From Burkholderiales bacterium (GTDB taxonomy: Bacteria; Pseudomonadota; Gammaproteobacteria; Burkholderiales; Ga0077523), in NCBI GenBank assembly GCA_019745565.1, contig JAIESW010000038.1, positions 1 to 64,000 on the forward strand: 64,000 bases of DNA, written 5' to 3'. A program made the translations under genes and the position numbers. Of this stretch, positions 7,709 to 18,346 are shown in pieces. Numbering within the stretch: position 1 is the stretch's first letter; every line of letters begins with the position of its first letter. Under the pieces are notes generated by a model, which saw nothing but the letters and a program-made list of their open reading frames with translations, was not told the origin of the DNA and did no database searches.

Positions 7709-10700
7709 TCGCGCGCCTGATCCTCTGGTCGATCGGCAACCGGTTCCTGGTGCTGCTCGCCACCGCGATCGTGGCGGCATGGGGCGCGGTCTCGCTGCTG
7801 CGCACGCCGCTCGACGCGCTGCCGGATCTCTCCGACGTGCAGGTCATCATCCGCACCACCTGGCCCGGACAGGCGCCGCGCATCGTCGAGAACCAGGTCA
7901 CTTATCCGCTCACCACCACCATGCTGTCGGTACCGGGGGCGAAGACGGTGCGCGGCTATTCGTTCTTCGGCGATTCGTTCGTGTACGTGCTGTTCGAGGA
8001 CGGGACCGATCTGTACTGGGCACGCTCGCGCGTCCTCGAGTACCTCAACCAGGTGCAGTCGCGCCTGCCGGCGACGGCCCGGGCATCCATCGGACCGGAC
8101 GCCACGGGCGTCGGGTGGATCTACCAGTACGCACTGGTCGATCGCACGGGAAAGCTCGACATGGCACAGCTGCGGGCGCTCCAGGACTGGTTCCTCAAGT
8201 ACGAGCTCAAGGCCCTGCCCAACGTCGCCGAGGTGGCGACCATCGGCGGCATGGTGCGCCAGTACCAGATCGTCCTCGACCCCGACCGGCTCGCGGCCTA
8301 CGGCATCGCCCACACCCGCGTGATCGAAGCCGTCAACCGGGCGAATCAGGAAACCGGCGGCTCCGTTCTGGAGCTGGGCGAGGCGGAATACATGGTGCGC
8401 GCGTCGGGCTACCTCCAGTCGCTCGACGACTTCCGCCGGATCCCGCTCACCGTGTCGGACGCCGGCGTGCCGGTGCGCCTCGGCGACGTCGCCCGCGTCC
8501 AGATCGGACCGGAGATGCGCCGCGGCATCGGCGAACTCGACGGCGAGGGCGAAGCCACCGGTGGCGTGATCGTGATGCGCTCCGGCAAGAACGCGCTGGA
8601 GACCATCGCCGCGGTGAAGGCCAGGCTGGCGACCCTAGCCGACAGTCTCCCGCAGGGCGTCGAGATCGTCCAGGTCTATGATCGGTCCGGCTTGATCGAG
8701 CGTGCGATCGACAACCTGAAAGGCAAGCTGATCGAGGAGTTCCTCGTGGTGGCGCTGGTCTGCATCGTCTTCCTGTTCCATCTGCGCTCGGCGATCGTCG
8801 CGATCGTCTCGCTGCCGCTGGGCGTGCTGATCGCGTTCATCGTCATGCGCCATCAGGGGGTCAATGCAAACATCATGTCGCTGGGCGGCATCGCCATCGC
8901 CATCGGCGCGATGGTGGATGCCGCGGTCGTGATGATCGAGAACGCGCACAAGCATCTCGAACGCTGGCACCACCGGCATCCGGCCGCCACGCTCGCAGGC
9001 CACGAGCGCTGGACGGTGATCGGCGCCGCCGCGGCCGAGGTCGGTCCGGCCCTGTTCTTCTCCCTGCTCATCATCACCCTGTCATTCATTCCGGTCTTCA
9101 CGCTCGAAGCCCAGGAAGGACGATTGTTCTCGCCGCTCGCTTTCACCAAGACCTATGCGATGGCGGCTGCCGCGGGGCTCTCGGTCACGCTGGTTCCGGT
9201 GCTGATGGGGTATCTGATCCAGGGCCGCATTCCCGACGAGAAGGGCAACCCGATCAATCGTGCGCTGATCGCGATCTACCGCCCGCTGCTCGATCTGGTG
9301 CTGCGGGCGCCGACGCTGACGCTCGTCGTCGCTGCCGCCTTGCTCGTGCTGAGTGCCTGGCCCTTGCAGCACATCGGCGGCGAGTTCATGCCGCCGCTCG
9401 ACGAGGGTGACCTGCTCTACATGCCGTCGGCGTTGCCCGGGCTGTCCGTCGGCAAGGCGGCGGAGCTGCTGCAGCAGACCGATCGCCTGATCAAGACCGT
9501 CCCGGAGGTGGCGAGCGTGTTCGGCAAGGCCGGGCGCGCCGAAACGGCGACCGACCCGGCGCCCCTGGAGATGTTCGAGACCACCGTCCGCTTCAAGCCG
9601 AAGCGCGAGTGGCGGCCCGGCATGACCCAGGAGCGCCTGGTCGAGGAACTCGACCGGATCGTCCGGGTGCCGGGACTCACGAACATCTGGGTGCCGCCGA
9701 TCCGCAATCGCATCGACATGCTCGCCACCGGGATCAAGAGCCCCGTCGGCGTGAAAGTCGCCGGCATCGACCCGGCCGCCATCGATCGCCTCACCGCGGA
9801 GATCGAGCGCACGCTGAAGAGCGTTCCGGGCGTCACTGGCGCGCTCGCGGAACGGCTGTCAGGAGGCCGGTACATCGATGTCGACATCCGCCGCGATGCC
9901 TCTGCACGCTACGGCCTCAACGTGGCCGACGTGCAGTCGGTGATCGCCTCGGCCGTCGGCGGCGAGAACATCGGCGAAACCGTGGAGGGCCTGCAGCGCT
10001 TTCCCATCAACGTCCGCTATCCGCGCGAGGTCCGCGATTCGCTCGAGAAGCTGCAGCGGCTGCCCATCGTCACCGAGCGCGGCACGCGCCTGGTGCTCTC
10101 CGACGTGGCCGACGTCCGGGTCTCCGACGGTCCGCCCATGCTGCGCAGCGAGAACGCCCGCCTGTCGGGCTGGGTCTACGTCGACATCCGGGGTCGCGAC
10201 CTGCGTTCCGCCGTTCGCGACATGCAGCGTGCCGTGGCCGATCGCGTCAAGCTTCCGCCCGGCTATGCGGTTTCGTGGTCCGGCCAGTTCGAGTTCCTGG
10301 AACGGGCGACCGCCCGCCTCCAGCTGGTCGTGCCCTTCACACTGCTCATCATCCTGATGCTGCTGTACATCACGTTCCGCAGGCTGGACGAGGCACTGCT
10401 CATCATGGCGACCCTGCCGCTGGCCCTCGTGGGCGGCATCTGGCTCCTGTGGCTGCTGGGCTACAACCTGTCGGTGGCGGCGGCGGTGGGCTTCATTGCC
10501 CTGGCCGGTGTCGCGGCGGAGTTCGGCGTGATCATGCTGCTGTATCTCAAGCACGCTTGGGACGAACGCCTTGCCAGGGGCGAAACCACCGCTGCTGATC
10601 TCCTCGATGCGATCCGGGAAGGTGCCGCCCTGCGCGTACGCCCCAAGGCGATGACCGTCGCCGTCATCCTCGCCGGCCTGTTCCCCATCATGTGGGGTAC

Positions 10701-10926
10701 CGGCACCGGATCCGAAGTGATGCAGCGCATTGCCGCTCCCATGGTTGGTGGGATGATTAGCGCACCGCTGCTGTCCATGCTGGTGGTGCCGGCCGCCTAC
10801 CTGTTGTTGAGGCGCCGGGCGGCGCAGCGCGGCTTGACCTTCCCATCGCGGCAAGGCCCAGACTCCGTTCACGACCGCGACCTGCGGAGCGGTGATCGCT
10901 CCGGACCACCAGGAGGACCGCCATGA
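7705..10926 (+). CDS. cusA: CusA-type Cu(I)/Ag(I) RND efflux pump
   Basis: A 1073-residue inner-membrane RND pump. The three substrate methionines of E. coli CusA fall at identical numbers here: Met573 (LLYMP), Met623 (PLEM) and Met672 (RIDML), so the substrate is monovalent copper or silver. The proton-relay Asp and Glu are in [13 protein letters not shown] in helix 4. The start is GTG, overlapping the cusB stop. Compared with E. coli, there is an extra polar C-terminal tail of ~35 residues (Gly, Arg, Asp and Pro rich). That tail is encoded by DNA that also forms the copA promoter, so it is probably a by-product of promoter placement. Confidence 0.95.
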   Translation: MIARLILWSIGNRFLVLLATAIVAAWGAVSLLRTPLDALPDLSDVQVIIRTTWPGQAPRIVENQVTYPLTTTMLSVPGAKTVRGYSFFGDSFVYVLFEDGTDLYWARSRVLEYLNQVQSRLPATARASIGPDATGVGWIYQYALVDRTGKLDMAQLRALQDWFLKYELKALPNVAEVATIGGMVRQYQIVLDPDRLAAYGIAHTRVIEAVNRANQETGGSVLELGEAEYMVRASGYLQSLDDFRRIPLTVSDAGVPVRLGDVARVQIGPEMRRGIGELDGEGEATGGVIVMRSGKNALETIAAVKARLATLADSLPQGVEIVQVYDRSGLIERAIDNLKGKLIEEFLVVALVCIVFLFHLRSAIVAIVSLPLGVLIAFIVMRHQGVNANIMSLGGIAIAIGAMVDAAVVMIENAHKHLERWHHRHPAATLAGHERWTVIGAAAAEVGPALFFSLLIITLSFIPVFTLEAQEGRLFSPLAFTKTYAMAAAAGLSVTLVPVLMGYLIQGRIPDEKGNPINRALIAIYRPLLDLVLRAPTLTLVVAAALLVLSAWPLQHIGGEFMPPLDEGDLLYMPSALPGLSVGKAAELLQQTDRLIKTVPEVASVFGKAGRAETATDPAPLEMFETTVRFKPKREWRPGMTQERLVEELDRIVRVPGLTNIWVPPIRNRIDMLATGIKSPVGVKVAGIDPAAIDRLTAEIERTLKSVPGVTGALAERLSGGRYIDVDIRRDASARYGLNVADVQSVIASAVGGENIGETVEGLQRFPINVRYPREVRDSLEKLQRLPIVTERGTRLVLSDVADVRVSDGPPMLRSENARLSGWVYVDIRGRDLRSAVRDMQRAVADRVKLPPGYAVSWSGQFEFLERATARLQLVVPFTLLIILMLLYITFRRLDEALLIMATLPLALVGGIWLLWLLGYNLSVAAAVGFIALAGVAAEFGVIMLLYLKHAWDERLARGETTAADLLDAIREGAALRVRPKAMTVAVILAGLFPIMWGTGTGSEVMQRIAAPMVGGMISAPLLSMLVVPAAYLLLRRRAAQRGLTFPSRQGPDSVHDRDLRSGDRSGPPGGPP
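10834..10864 (+). promoter_or_regulatory. MerR/CueR-type promoter of copA inside the cusA 3' end
   Basis: TTGACC (10834-10839) and CAGACT (10859-10864) with a 19-bp spacer holding a CueR-like dyad (ACCTTCC, 7 bp, GCAAGGC). It matches the copZ promoter almost base for base. It lies within the cusA coding sequence, 59 bp before the copA start, and would let copA respond to Cu(I) independently of cusCBA. Confidence 0.7.
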
Positions 10927-13139
10927 GCGACCAGAAGCATGACCACCGCGATCACGCGCAGCACGGACACGTTCACGTGGCGCACGGCCGCGCGGAGGGA
11001 AAGCCCGACGCGCCTGCCGTTCCGATGCTGCCGGCCGGCACCATCTACACCTGCCCGATGCACTCGGAGATCCGCCGGAACCAACCCGGTAACTGCCCTA
11101 TCTGCGGCATGACTCTGGAGCCGGTGCTGCCCTCGCTGGACGACGACAACCCGGCGCTGGCGGATTTCCAGCGCCGGTTCTGGTGGACCTTGCCGCTGAC
11201 GATCATCGTCACCGCGCTCGCGATGATCGGCCACCGCCTGGACCTGATGAGCATGGCCACACAGAGCTGGGTCGAGTTCGCACTGTCCGCGCCCGTCGTG
11301 CTGTGGGCCGGATGGCCGTTCTTCGCGCGCGGCGTGCAGTCGATCTTCCATCGCAGTCCGAACATGTGGACACTGATCGGGCTGGGCACCGGAGCGGCAT
11401 TCGTCTACAGCGTTGTCGCCACTCTGGCGCCGGGCGTATTCCCGGCGTCGTTCCAGTCGATGGGGCGCGTGGCGGTCTACTTCGAGGCTGCCGATGTCAT
11501 CATCTCGCTCACGCTCCTCGGCCAAGTCCTGGAACTGAAGGCTCGGTCGCAGACCTCCGCGGCGATCAAGTCCCTGCTCGGCCTCGCACCGAAGACCGCG
11601 CGACGCATCGCCCCGGACGGGACGGAGGCCGACGTGCCCTTGACGCACGTGCACGTCGGCGACCTCTTGCGTGTCAGGCCCGGCGAGAAGGTACCGGTCG
11701 ATGGCGTCGTCACCGAGGGCGCCAGCGCCGTCGACGAGTCCATGCTGACCGGAGAATCGCTGCCCGTCAGCAAGCGTCCCGGCGACAAGCTGATCGGCGC
11801 CACGCTCAACACCAGCGGGACACTCGTCATGCGCTCCGAGCGGGTCGGTGCCCAGACCATGCTGTCGCAGATCGTGCAGATGGTCGCGCAGGCACAGCGA
11901 TCGAAGGCTCCACTGCAGCGCATGGCGGATCAGGTGGCCGGTTGGTTCGTCCTGGCCGTGGTGGCAGTCGCTCTCGCGACGCTGTTCGCCTGGGGGCTGT
12001 TCGGTCCCGAACCGCGCTGGGTCTACGGCTTCATCAACGCGGTGGCCGTGTTGATCATCGCCTGTCCCTGCGCCCTCGGCCTGGCGACGCCGATGTCCAT
12101 CATGGTGGCGACCGGCCGTGGTGCGACGAAGGGGATCCTGTTCCGGGATGCCGCAGCCATCGAGCATTTCAGGAAGGTGGACACGCTGATCGTCGACAAG
12201 ACCGGCACGCTCACCGAAGGAAAACCCCGCTTCGACCGGATCGTCCCCGCTCCCGGGGTTGATCCCGATGAAGTGCTGCGCCTGGCTGCCAGCCTGAACC
12301 AGGGCAGCGAGCATCCGCTCGCGGATGCGATCGTGCGCGCCGCGCGCGAACGGAACCTCGCTCTCGCCGCAACGACGGACTTCGAATCGAGCAGCGGCAT
12401 CGGTGTCCGGGGTGTGGTGGAAGGGCACGCCCTGGCCCTGGGCAATACCGCCCTGATGCAGCAGGTCGGCGTGACCGTCGATTCGCTGCGCCCGCAGGCC
12501 GAGGTGCTGCGCAGCGAAGGCGCAAGCATCATGCATCTGGCGGCTGACGGTCGGCTGCTGGGGTTGCTGGCCGTTTCGGATCCCCTGAAGGCGAGTACAC
12601 CGGAGGCGCTCGCGGCGCTTCAGCGCGACGGCCTCCGCGTCGTGATGGCCACCGGTGACGGCCTGACGACCGCTCGCGCCGTAGCTTCGCGATTGGGCAT
12701 CGACGAAGTCCATGGCGAAGTGAAGCCCGCAGACAAACTGGCGCTGGTGCGGAAACTGCAGGACGAAGGTCGTATCGTGGCCATGGCCGGGGACGGCATC
12801 AACGATGCACCGGCGCTGGCCCAGGCGGACGTGGGCGTCGCCATGGGAACCGGCACCGACGTGGCCATGAACAGCGCACCCGTGACGCTGGTGAAAGGGG
12901 ATCTGCGCGGCATCGCGCAAGCGCGTCTGCTGTCGGTGGCCACCATTGCCAACATGAAGCAGAACCTCGTGTTTGCCTTCGCCTACAACGTCCTCGGCGT
13001 GCCGCTGGCGGCAGGCTTGCTGTATCCGCTGACGGGTTGGCTGCTCTCGCCGATGATCGCGGCGCTGGCCATGAGCCTGAGTTCCGTTTCGGTCGTCGGC
13101 AATGCACTCAGGTTGCGACGAACGACCTTGGCGGGGTGA
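10923..13139 (+). CDS. copA: Copper-exporting P1B-type ATPase CopA
   Basis: A 738-residue ATPase. The N-terminus is His-rich ([17 protein letters not shown]), then comes an HMBD metal-binding segment (YTCPMHSE...CPICGM, residues ~40-65). There is no HMA domain. The Cu(I) channel motif CPC is at residues 381-383, the TGES actuator loop precedes it, the phosphorylated Asp425 is in DKTGTLTEG, and [10 protein letters not shown] is near the end. It pumps Cu(I) from the cytoplasm to the periplasm, where CusCBA can take it further. The start overlaps the cusA stop (ATGA), and it has its own CueR-type promoter. Confidence 0.95.
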   Translation: MSDQKHDHRDHAQHGHVHVAHGRAEGKPDAPAVPMLPAGTIYTCPMHSEIRRNQPGNCPICGMTLEPVLPSLDDDNPALADFQRRFWWTLPLTIIVTALAMIGHRLDLMSMATQSWVEFALSAPVVLWAGWPFFARGVQSIFHRSPNMWTLIGLGTGAAFVYSVVATLAPGVFPASFQSMGRVAVYFEAADVIISLTLLGQVLELKARSQTSAAIKSLLGLAPKTARRIAPDGTEADVPLTHVHVGDLLRVRPGEKVPVDGVVTEGASAVDESMLTGESLPVSKRPGDKLIGATLNTSGTLVMRSERVGAQTMLSQIVQMVAQAQRSKAPLQRMADQVAGWFVLAVVAVALATLFAWGLFGPEPRWVYGFINAVAVLIIACPCALGLATPMSIMVATGRGATKGILFRDAAAIEHFRKVDTLIVDKTGTLTEGKPRFDRIVPAPGVDPDEVLRLAASLNQGSEHPLADAIVRAARERNLALAATTDFESSSGIGVRGVVEGHALALGNTALMQQVGVTVDSLRPQAEVLRSEGASIMHLAADGRLLGLLAVSDPLKASTPEALAALQRDGLRVVMATGDGLTTARAVASRLGIDEVHGEVKPADKLALVRKLQDEGRIVAMAGDGINDAPALAQADVGVAMGTGTDVAMNSAPVTLVKGDLRGIAQARLLSVATIANMKQNLVFAFAYNVLGVPLAAGLLYPLTGWLLSPMIAALAMSLSSVSVVGNALRLRRTTLAG

Positions 13140-13281
13140 CGACGTATAGCGCCAACGTCCGCATCTTCGACCGTGCGGCTTGCGGAGTACTCTCACACAC
13201 GGTGCATTCGGCTGGACGAATTCAGCCCCTCGACCTCGATCCCGGGTTCATGCATGCTTGCCCGTCCATCGAGGCAGAACC

Positions 13282-14337
13282 ATGAACGCCACCTCCAAAC
13301 CCGTCCGCCTGTCGGTACTGGACCAGTCGCCGATCATCCATGGCCACACGCCGGCGCAGGCCGTGCAGCACACCGTGGAACTGGCACGCGAGGTCGAGGC
13401 GCTGGGCTTCCACCGCATGTGGCTCGCCGAGCATCACGGCATGCGCGGTCTTGCCGATCCGTGTCCCGAGATCCTGCTCACGCGGGTCGCGGCGGCCACG
13501 GAGCGCATGCGCGTCGGCACCGGCGGCGTGATGCTCCCCTACTACAGCGCACTCAAGGTGGCAGAACAGTTCCGCATGCTCGAAGCGCTGTTTCCGGGGC
13601 GCATCGACCTGGGCATGGGGCGGGCTCCGGGGTCGGACATGGTGACGTCCCAAGCCTTGTTCCAGGGCGCGTTCTACGACATCAACCAGTTCCCGGTGCA
13701 CGTGCAGGAAACCGTCGCCTTCCTCGACGACGCGTTGCCCGGCGATCACCCCTACGCACGCGTGAAGGCGATGCCCGCCGGCAACACCTCGCCGGAGGTG
13801 TGGTTGCTGGGTTCGTCCGACTACGGTGCCACGCTGGCATCGATGCTCGGGCTGCGCTGCTCGTTCGCGCACTTCATCAACGCTCGCGGTGGTGACGAGG
13901 TCATGCGGGCTTACCGACGTGACTATCGCCCGTCCGTTCGCGAACCTGCGCCGTACTCGATGCTGACGGTGTTCGCGATCTGCGGACGCACGGTAGAGGA
14001 AGCCGAGCGCCTCGCGGCGCCGATCGATCTGCGTCGCCTGCAGATGGCTCGCGGCTTCGACGCCCCGATCGCGACCGTGGAGATGGCGATCAACCAGCCC
14101 TACACCGACGCCGACCGGTTGATCATCGAACGCGAACGAGCTCGGGCGATCATCGGGACGCCGGATGTGGTGCGCGATCGCATCCTCGCGTTGCAGGCCG
14201 CATACGAGGCGGACGAAGTGATGGTGCTGACGATCACGGGCGACTACCGGTCGCGGATCGAGTCGTATGCGATGCTGGCGGAAGCTTTCGGATCGAGTCG
14301 GATGTCGACCCGGATAGACCGCACGACGAAGACTTGA
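13282..14337 (+). CDS. LLM-class flavin-dependent oxidoreductase
   Basis: A 351-residue luciferase-like monooxygenase-fold protein. It shows the family N-terminus (LSVLDQSPI), the WLAEHHG segment, the PGRIDLGMGRAPG flavin-site region and the late motif GTPDVVRDRI. Likely an FMN-dependent oxidoreductase of the YhbW/alkanal-monooxygenase-like group; substrate unknown. I start at the ATG at 13282 behind GAGGCA rather than at an upstream GTG that would add 34 non-conserved residues. It is separated from copA by 142 bp and is probably an independent unit. Confidence 0.88.
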   Translation: MNATSKPVRLSVLDQSPIIHGHTPAQAVQHTVELAREVEALGFHRMWLAEHHGMRGLADPCPEILLTRVAAATERMRVGTGGVMLPYYSALKVAEQFRMLEALFPGRIDLGMGRAPGSDMVTSQALFQGAFYDINQFPVHVQETVAFLDDALPGDHPYARVKAMPAGNTSPEVWLLGSSDYGATLASMLGLRCSFAHFINARGGDEVMRAYRRDYRPSVREPAPYSMLTVFAICGRTVEEAERLAAPIDLRRLQMARGFDAPIATVEMAINQPYTDADRLIIERERARAIIGTPDVVRDRILALQAAYEADEVMVLTITGDYRSRIESYAMLAEAFGSSRMSTRIDRTTKT

Positions 14338-14432
14338 GCCCTGAACGCGGCGGGCACGGCGGAAACCCGCAAGGACGCCTTCGATGTTGCCTTACGCCGC
14401 GTCCGCCGCGTTGAGTTCCTTTCCTCGAACCC

Positions 14433-15647
14433 ATGACCATTGAGCAGAACGAGTTCCGCGAGAGCAGGCTCCTCATCCTCCTCGCCGCCGTCCAGGTCAC
14501 CCACATCATGGACTTCATGGTCATGATGCCGCTCGGACCGCAGCTCATGCGCGTCCTGCACGTGACGCCCCACGACTTCGGGCTGCTGGTATCGGCGTAC
14601 ACCTTCGGAGCAGCGGCATCGGGATTCGTCGCTGCCTTCCACATCGACCGTTTCGACCGCAAGACGGCGCTCCTCGGCATCTACGCGGGCTTCACGATCA
14701 CGACATTGCTGTGCGCCCTCGCGCCCGGCTTCTGGACCCTCCTCGCCGCTCGCACGGCGGCAGGCGTGTTCGGCGGCATCGTCGGTGCGGTGGTCTACGC
14801 GATCGTCGGCGATCTGGTTCCGGAAGAGCGCCGCGGTACCGCCATGGGGATCATCTCGGCCGCGTTCTCCCTCTCGGCGATCGCCGGCGTGCCGCTGGGG
14901 CTGTTTCTCGCCAACCACTTCGACTGGCGCGCCCCGTTTGCCCTGCTCACAGCCACGGGGGTGATCCTCTGGCTGTTCTGCTGGCGTGCCCTGCCGCGAG
15001 TCGACCGGCACCTCGGCGCCCATCGAGGCGGGTCCGTCCTCGATCAGTTGCACGCCGTGTTCTCTCAGCGCAATCACCTCAGCGCCTTCGCACTGATCGC
15101 GACGCTGATGTTTGCCGGATTTTCGGTGATTCCCTTCATCAGCCCGTACGCGGTCGCCAACGTCGGCCTGAAGGAAACCGATCTACCCTATCTCTATCTG
15201 GCCGGCGGACTGGCAACGCTGTTCACCTCACGCTGGATCGGACGCCTGTCCGATCGCCACGGCAAGAGGCGTGTCTTCCGCGTGGTGGCCACCATCTCCA
15301 TCGTGCCGCTGCTCATCACGACCAACCTGCCGCCGGTACCCGTGCCGGTGGCGATTGCGGCAAGTGTGATCTTCATGGTGTTCGTGTCCGGCCGTTTCGT
15401 GCCGGTGATGGCGCTCGTGACCAGCAGCGTCACGCCTCGCCTGCGCGGCAGCTTCCTCGCGTTCAACAGCTCGATCCAGCAGCTGTTCGCGGGTCTCGCC
15501 GCGTATTCGGCCGGACTCATCATGGGGCGCGCGCCCGACGGACGGATCACGTACTACTGGGCAGTGGGGCTGCTGGCGGTGACGGCGACGATCGTGTGCA
15601 TCTGGCTGGCGGGTCGGGTACGACCGGCAGCTTCGCCCCCACCCTAA
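14433..15647 (+). CDS. MFS transporter (arabinose-efflux/drug type)
   Basis: A 404-residue, 12-helix MFS protein. Helix 1 reads HIMDFMVMMPLGPQL and the loop after helix 2 carries DRFDRKTAL. This N-terminus is typical of AraJ-like sugar/drug efflux carriers. The gene follows the LLM oxidoreductase on the same strand after 95 bp; that gap has a 10-bp inverted repeat (AACGCGGCGG at 14344, CCGCCGCGTT at 14403) with a long loop. Substrate unknown. Confidence 0.85.
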   Translation: MTIEQNEFRESRLLILLAAVQVTHIMDFMVMMPLGPQLMRVLHVTPHDFGLLVSAYTFGAAASGFVAAFHIDRFDRKTALLGIYAGFTITTLLCALAPGFWTLLAARTAAGVFGGIVGAVVYAIVGDLVPEERRGTAMGIISAAFSLSAIAGVPLGLFLANHFDWRAPFALLTATGVILWLFCWRALPRVDRHLGAHRGGSVLDQLHAVFSQRNHLSAFALIATLMFAGFSVIPFISPYAVANVGLKETDLPYLYLAGGLATLFTSRWIGRLSDRHGKRRVFRVVATISIVPLLITTNLPPVPVPVAIAASVIFMVFVSGRFVPVMALVTSSVTPRLRGSFLAFNSSIQQLFAGLAAYSAGLIMGRAPDGRITYYWAVGLLAVTATIVCIWLAGRVRPAASPPP

Positions 15648-15710
15648 CCCGCCCCCAGCAAGCTGTGGGAAGGTTGGGATGGGCGCATCGGAACGAGGGT
15701 GGGGGGGCCG
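15648..15710. repeat. Intergenic G-rich repeat between convergent genes
   Basis: The gap between the MFS and NHL genes is filled by C-rich then G-rich sequence containing gggaaggttgggatggg at 15667-15683. A near-identical 17-mer is at 51134-51150. This resembles the dispersed REP-like intergenic repeats common in beta- and gammaproteobacteria. Confidence 0.5.
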
Positions 15711-16805
15711 CTACTCCTTCACCCGCCTGAACTTCTGGATGCGCTTCCCCGTGTCCACCTCGCCCGTATAGATGTTCCCCTGCGAGTCGACGGCCATGGT
15801 GTGGACCCAGTGGAACTGGCCCGGCTGGCGACCGCCGCGACCGAAGCTGCCAAGACGCGTGCCGTCCTCGCGCAGCAGGATGTGGATCTCGTTGTTGGTT
15901 CCGTCCGCCACGTACAGATACTTCTGTTCCGGATCCTCCGAGAAGCCGATGTCCCACACCGAGCCGACGAAGCGCGACTGCGGCTCCAGCAGCACTTCGG
16001 TCACGAACGTCCCGTCCTTCTTGAACACCTGATAGCGATCGTTGACCCGGTCGCACACGTACAGCAGTCCATCGTTGGCGATGCGCACGCAATGCACCGG
16101 CGTGCGGAACTGCTTCGCCACCGGCGCACCCGGATCGTAGGCACCGGCATCGGTGTCGTCGGGCTTCTCGCCGTAGGCACCCCAATGGCGCTTGTACGCA
16201 CCGCTCGCGGCGTCGAACACGATCACGCGTCGGTTCTTGTAGCCGTCAGCCACGTAGAGTTCTCCCGCTGAAGCATCCAGGATCGGCAACGCAGGTCGGC
16301 CCAGCAGGTCTGTTGCATTGCTGTCGCCGGTCTGTCCCGCCTTCCCGATCTGCATCAGGAAGCTGCCCTCGCGCGTGAACTTGAGCACCTGGTGATCGGA
16401 CTTGCCGTTGCCGGCAAGCCACACGTTGCCGTCGGCGTCCACGCTGATGCCGTGTTCGTTCTCCGGCCAGTCGTAGCCGCTGCCGGTACCGCCCCACGAG
16501 CCCACCAGGTTGCCTTCGGCGTCGAACTCGAGCACGGGCGGCGCCGGTGAACAACACTTCGCCGTCGGCGGATAGACCACCGCGCCGCGCTCGTCGTCGG
16601 TCAGCGTACGCGGCCGCTGGTAGACCCACACATGATCGTCCGGACCCACGGCAATGCCGCCGATCTGGCCCAGGATCCAGTTGTCCGGCAGCGGTTTCGG
16701 CCAATCCGGGTCCATGACGAACCGCGGCACCTCATCTGCGCTCGCGAGGCCGCATGCGCTCAATGCGATCGCCGCCAGCCACATCCTTCGAGCGGTCGTG
16801 ATCAT
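15711..16805 (-). CDS. Secreted NHL-repeat six-bladed beta-propeller protein
   Basis: A 364-residue protein with a signal peptide (MITTARRMWLAAIALSACGLASA) and repeated NHL motifs: GNVWLAGNG, GELYVADGYKNRR, GLLYVCDRVNDRY, KYLYVADGTNNE and GNIYTGEV. Such propellers bind ligands or act as lyases (peptidyl-hydroxyglycine lyase family), lactonases or scaffolds. An adjacent Cys pair (AKCCSP) sits near residue 85. A good ribosome site (GGGAGAGG) fixes the start. It lies 44 bp behind a cytochrome c gene on the same strand, so the two likely work together in the periplasm. The reaction is unknown. Confidence 0.82.
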   Translation of the reverse strand: MITTARRMWLAAIALSACGLASADEVPRFVMDPDWPKPLPDNWILGQIGGIAVGPDDHVWVYQRPRTLTDDERGAVVYPPTAKCCSPAPPVLEFDAEGNLVGSWGGTGSGYDWPENEHGISVDADGNVWLAGNGKSDHQVLKFTREGSFLMQIGKAGQTGDSNATDLLGRPALPILDASAGELYVADGYKNRRVIVFDAASGAYKRHWGAYGEKPDDTDAGAYDPGAPVAKQFRTPVHCVRIANDGLLYVCDRVNDRYQVFKKDGTFVTEVLLEPQSRFVGSVWDIGFSEDPEQKYLYVADGTNNEIHILLREDGTRLGSFGRGGRQPGQFHWVHTMAVDSQGNIYTGEVDTGKRIQKFRRVKE

Positions 16806-16849
16806 GTCCTCTCCCTTCGTCAAGCGGCACCATCCGGTGCCGCAGGTCG

Positions 16850-17257
16850 CTATTGCGACTCGGCTTCCTTCTTCTTCTGCTCGCCGCGCAGATATGCAAC
16901 CACCGCCAGCACCTCTTCCTTCGACAACACACCGCCGAACGCGCCCATCGCCGTGCCTTCGACACCGTTGGTGATGTTGGCCGCGATCTGCGAATCCTTG
17001 CCGCCGCGCTTGAACTTGCCGCAGATCAGACAGGGCGCGCGCCCGCCCTTGCCGCCGCTCCCGTGGCAGAACCCGCCGCACTTCTCGCCGAAGCGCGTCT
17101 TGCCGAGGGCGATGGATGCCTCGTCGGTGGGCAGCGCGATGTCGTTCACCGCTTCCGCGCCCTCCTCGGCTGCGTGCAGTCCGAGGGCCGCACCGCCCAG
17201 CCCGACCGCGATCATCCCCGCAGCCAAGCCCACCATCACTCTCGATCCGCGCTTCAT
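16850..17257 (-). CDS. Cytochrome c with CX3CH haem site
   Basis: A 135-residue secreted protein: signal sequence to about residue 30, then a class I cytochrome c fold. The haem motif reads KCGGFCHG, giving three residues between the cysteines instead of two; the codons TGC GGC GGG TTC TGC CAC confirm it. A second Cys pair (CLIC) follows 12 residues later without a His. The methionine in TAMGAFGG is the likely sixth ligand. It is the first gene of a pair with the secreted NHL propeller and probably accepts electrons from it or from a partner enzyme. Confidence 0.82.
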   Translation of the reverse strand: MKRGSRVMVGLAAGMIAVGLGGAALGLHAAEEGAEAVNDIALPTDEASIALGKTRFGEKCGGFCHGSGGKGGRAPCLICGKFKRGGKDSQIAANITNGVEGTAMGAFGGVLSKEEVLAVVAYLRGEQKKKEAESQ

Positions 17258-17296
17258 CGGTGATCTCCCCGGTCGGTGTTCGATGCCGCGTTCAAT

Positions 17297-18346
17297 CTAG
17301 CACAACGTCACCCGCACCGGACCCGGCGTGACTTCGCCGATGACGGCAGCGTGGTCAAACCCTTCGGATCGGAACAAGTCCAGCACATCGGCCGTGACTT
17401 CGGGAGCACATGCCACCAGCAGTCCGCCGCTCGTCTGCGGATCGGTGAACAACGCCTGCACGTCGCCGCCGAAGCCGCCGAGATCGACGCTCTCGCCGTA
17501 GCCGGCCCAGTTGCGTGCCGACGCACCGGTCTTGATGCCGCGCGCCACCAGCGCATCGACGCCCGCCAACACCGGTACGTCGCCGCGTCGCACACGCGCT
17601 GCCACACCGGATCCGCGACACACTTCCAGGAGGTGACCGAGCAGACCGAACCCGGTCACGTCGGTGAGTGCGTGAACCTGCTCGAGCTGCGCGAGCCTGG
17701 CACCCGGCGTGTTGAGCTTCGTCGTGCTCGCGAGCATGGTCGCGTAGCCTGCCGCATCGAGTTCACCCTTCTTGAGCGCTGCGCTCTGGATGCCGACGCC
17801 GAGCGGCTTGCCGAGGATCAACGCGTCGCCCGGTCTCGCACCCGCGTTGCGCTTGATACGAGCAGGATGCACGAGCCCGATCACCACCAGGCCGTAGATC
17901 GGCTCCACCGAGTCGATGCTGTGACCGCCGGCGACCGGGATGCCCGCGGCCGCGCACACGGCCTCGCCGCCGCTCAGGATGCCGCGGATGGTCTCCATGG
18001 GCAGTTGGTTGATCGGCATGCCCACCAGCGCGAGCGCGAAGAGCGGTGTGCCGCCCATCGCATAGACATCGGAGATGGCGTTGGTCGCCGCGATGCGTCC
18101 GAAATCGAACGGATCGTCGACGATGGGCATGAAGAAATCCGTGGTCGCGACGATCGCCTGCTCGTCGTTGAGGCGGTACACGGCGGCGTCGTCGGAGGTC
18201 TCGATGCCCACCAGCAACTGCTTCGGCAGAATGACCGCATTGCTCTGCGCCAGCATGTCGCGCAGCACGCCGGGAGCGATCTTGCAGCCGCAACCGCCGC
18301 CGTGGCTGAACTGGGTGAGGCGGACCTTGGTTTCGGGGGCATTCAT
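17297..18346 (-). CDS. selD: Selenide, water dikinase
   Basis: A 349-residue SelD, which makes selenophosphate from selenide and ATP for selenocysteine and selenouridine. The catalytic loop is HGGGCGCK with Cys19 and Lys22, the same spacing as Cys17/Lys20 of the E. coli enzyme; the Cys codon is TGC, so it is not a selenoprotein. Further ATP-site motifs are DDAAVY, GGTPLFALALVGMP and GGHSID. Its ATG overlaps the stop of the upstream protease gene (ATGA). selA, selB and selU are not in the window. Confidence 0.95.
   Translation of the reverse strand: MNAPETKVRLTQFSHGGGCGCKIAPGVLRDMLAQSNAVILPKQLLVGIETSDDAAVYRLNDEQAIVATTDFFMPIVDDPFDFGRIAATNAISDVYAMGGTPLFALALVGMPINQLPMETIRGILSGGEAVCAAAGIPVAGGHSIDSVEPIYGLVVIGLVHPARIKRNAGARPGDALILGKPLGVGIQSAALKKGELDAAGYATMLASTTKLNTPGARLAQLEQVHALTDVTGFGLLGHLLEVCRGSGVAARVRRGDVPVLAGVDALVARGIKTGASARNWAGYGESVDLGGFGGDVQALFTDPQTSGGLLVACAPEVTADVLDLFRSEGFDHAAVIGEVTPGPVRVTLC

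Noticed and set aside
10869..13196. A 775-codon minus-strand frame opposite copA
   Set aside because: It has Arg/His/Gly-rich shadow composition and no motifs, and copA on the plus strand has all catalytic motifs.
17297..18346. Selenocysteine in SelD
   Set aside because: The active-site residue is encoded by TGC, and no in-frame TGA is present.
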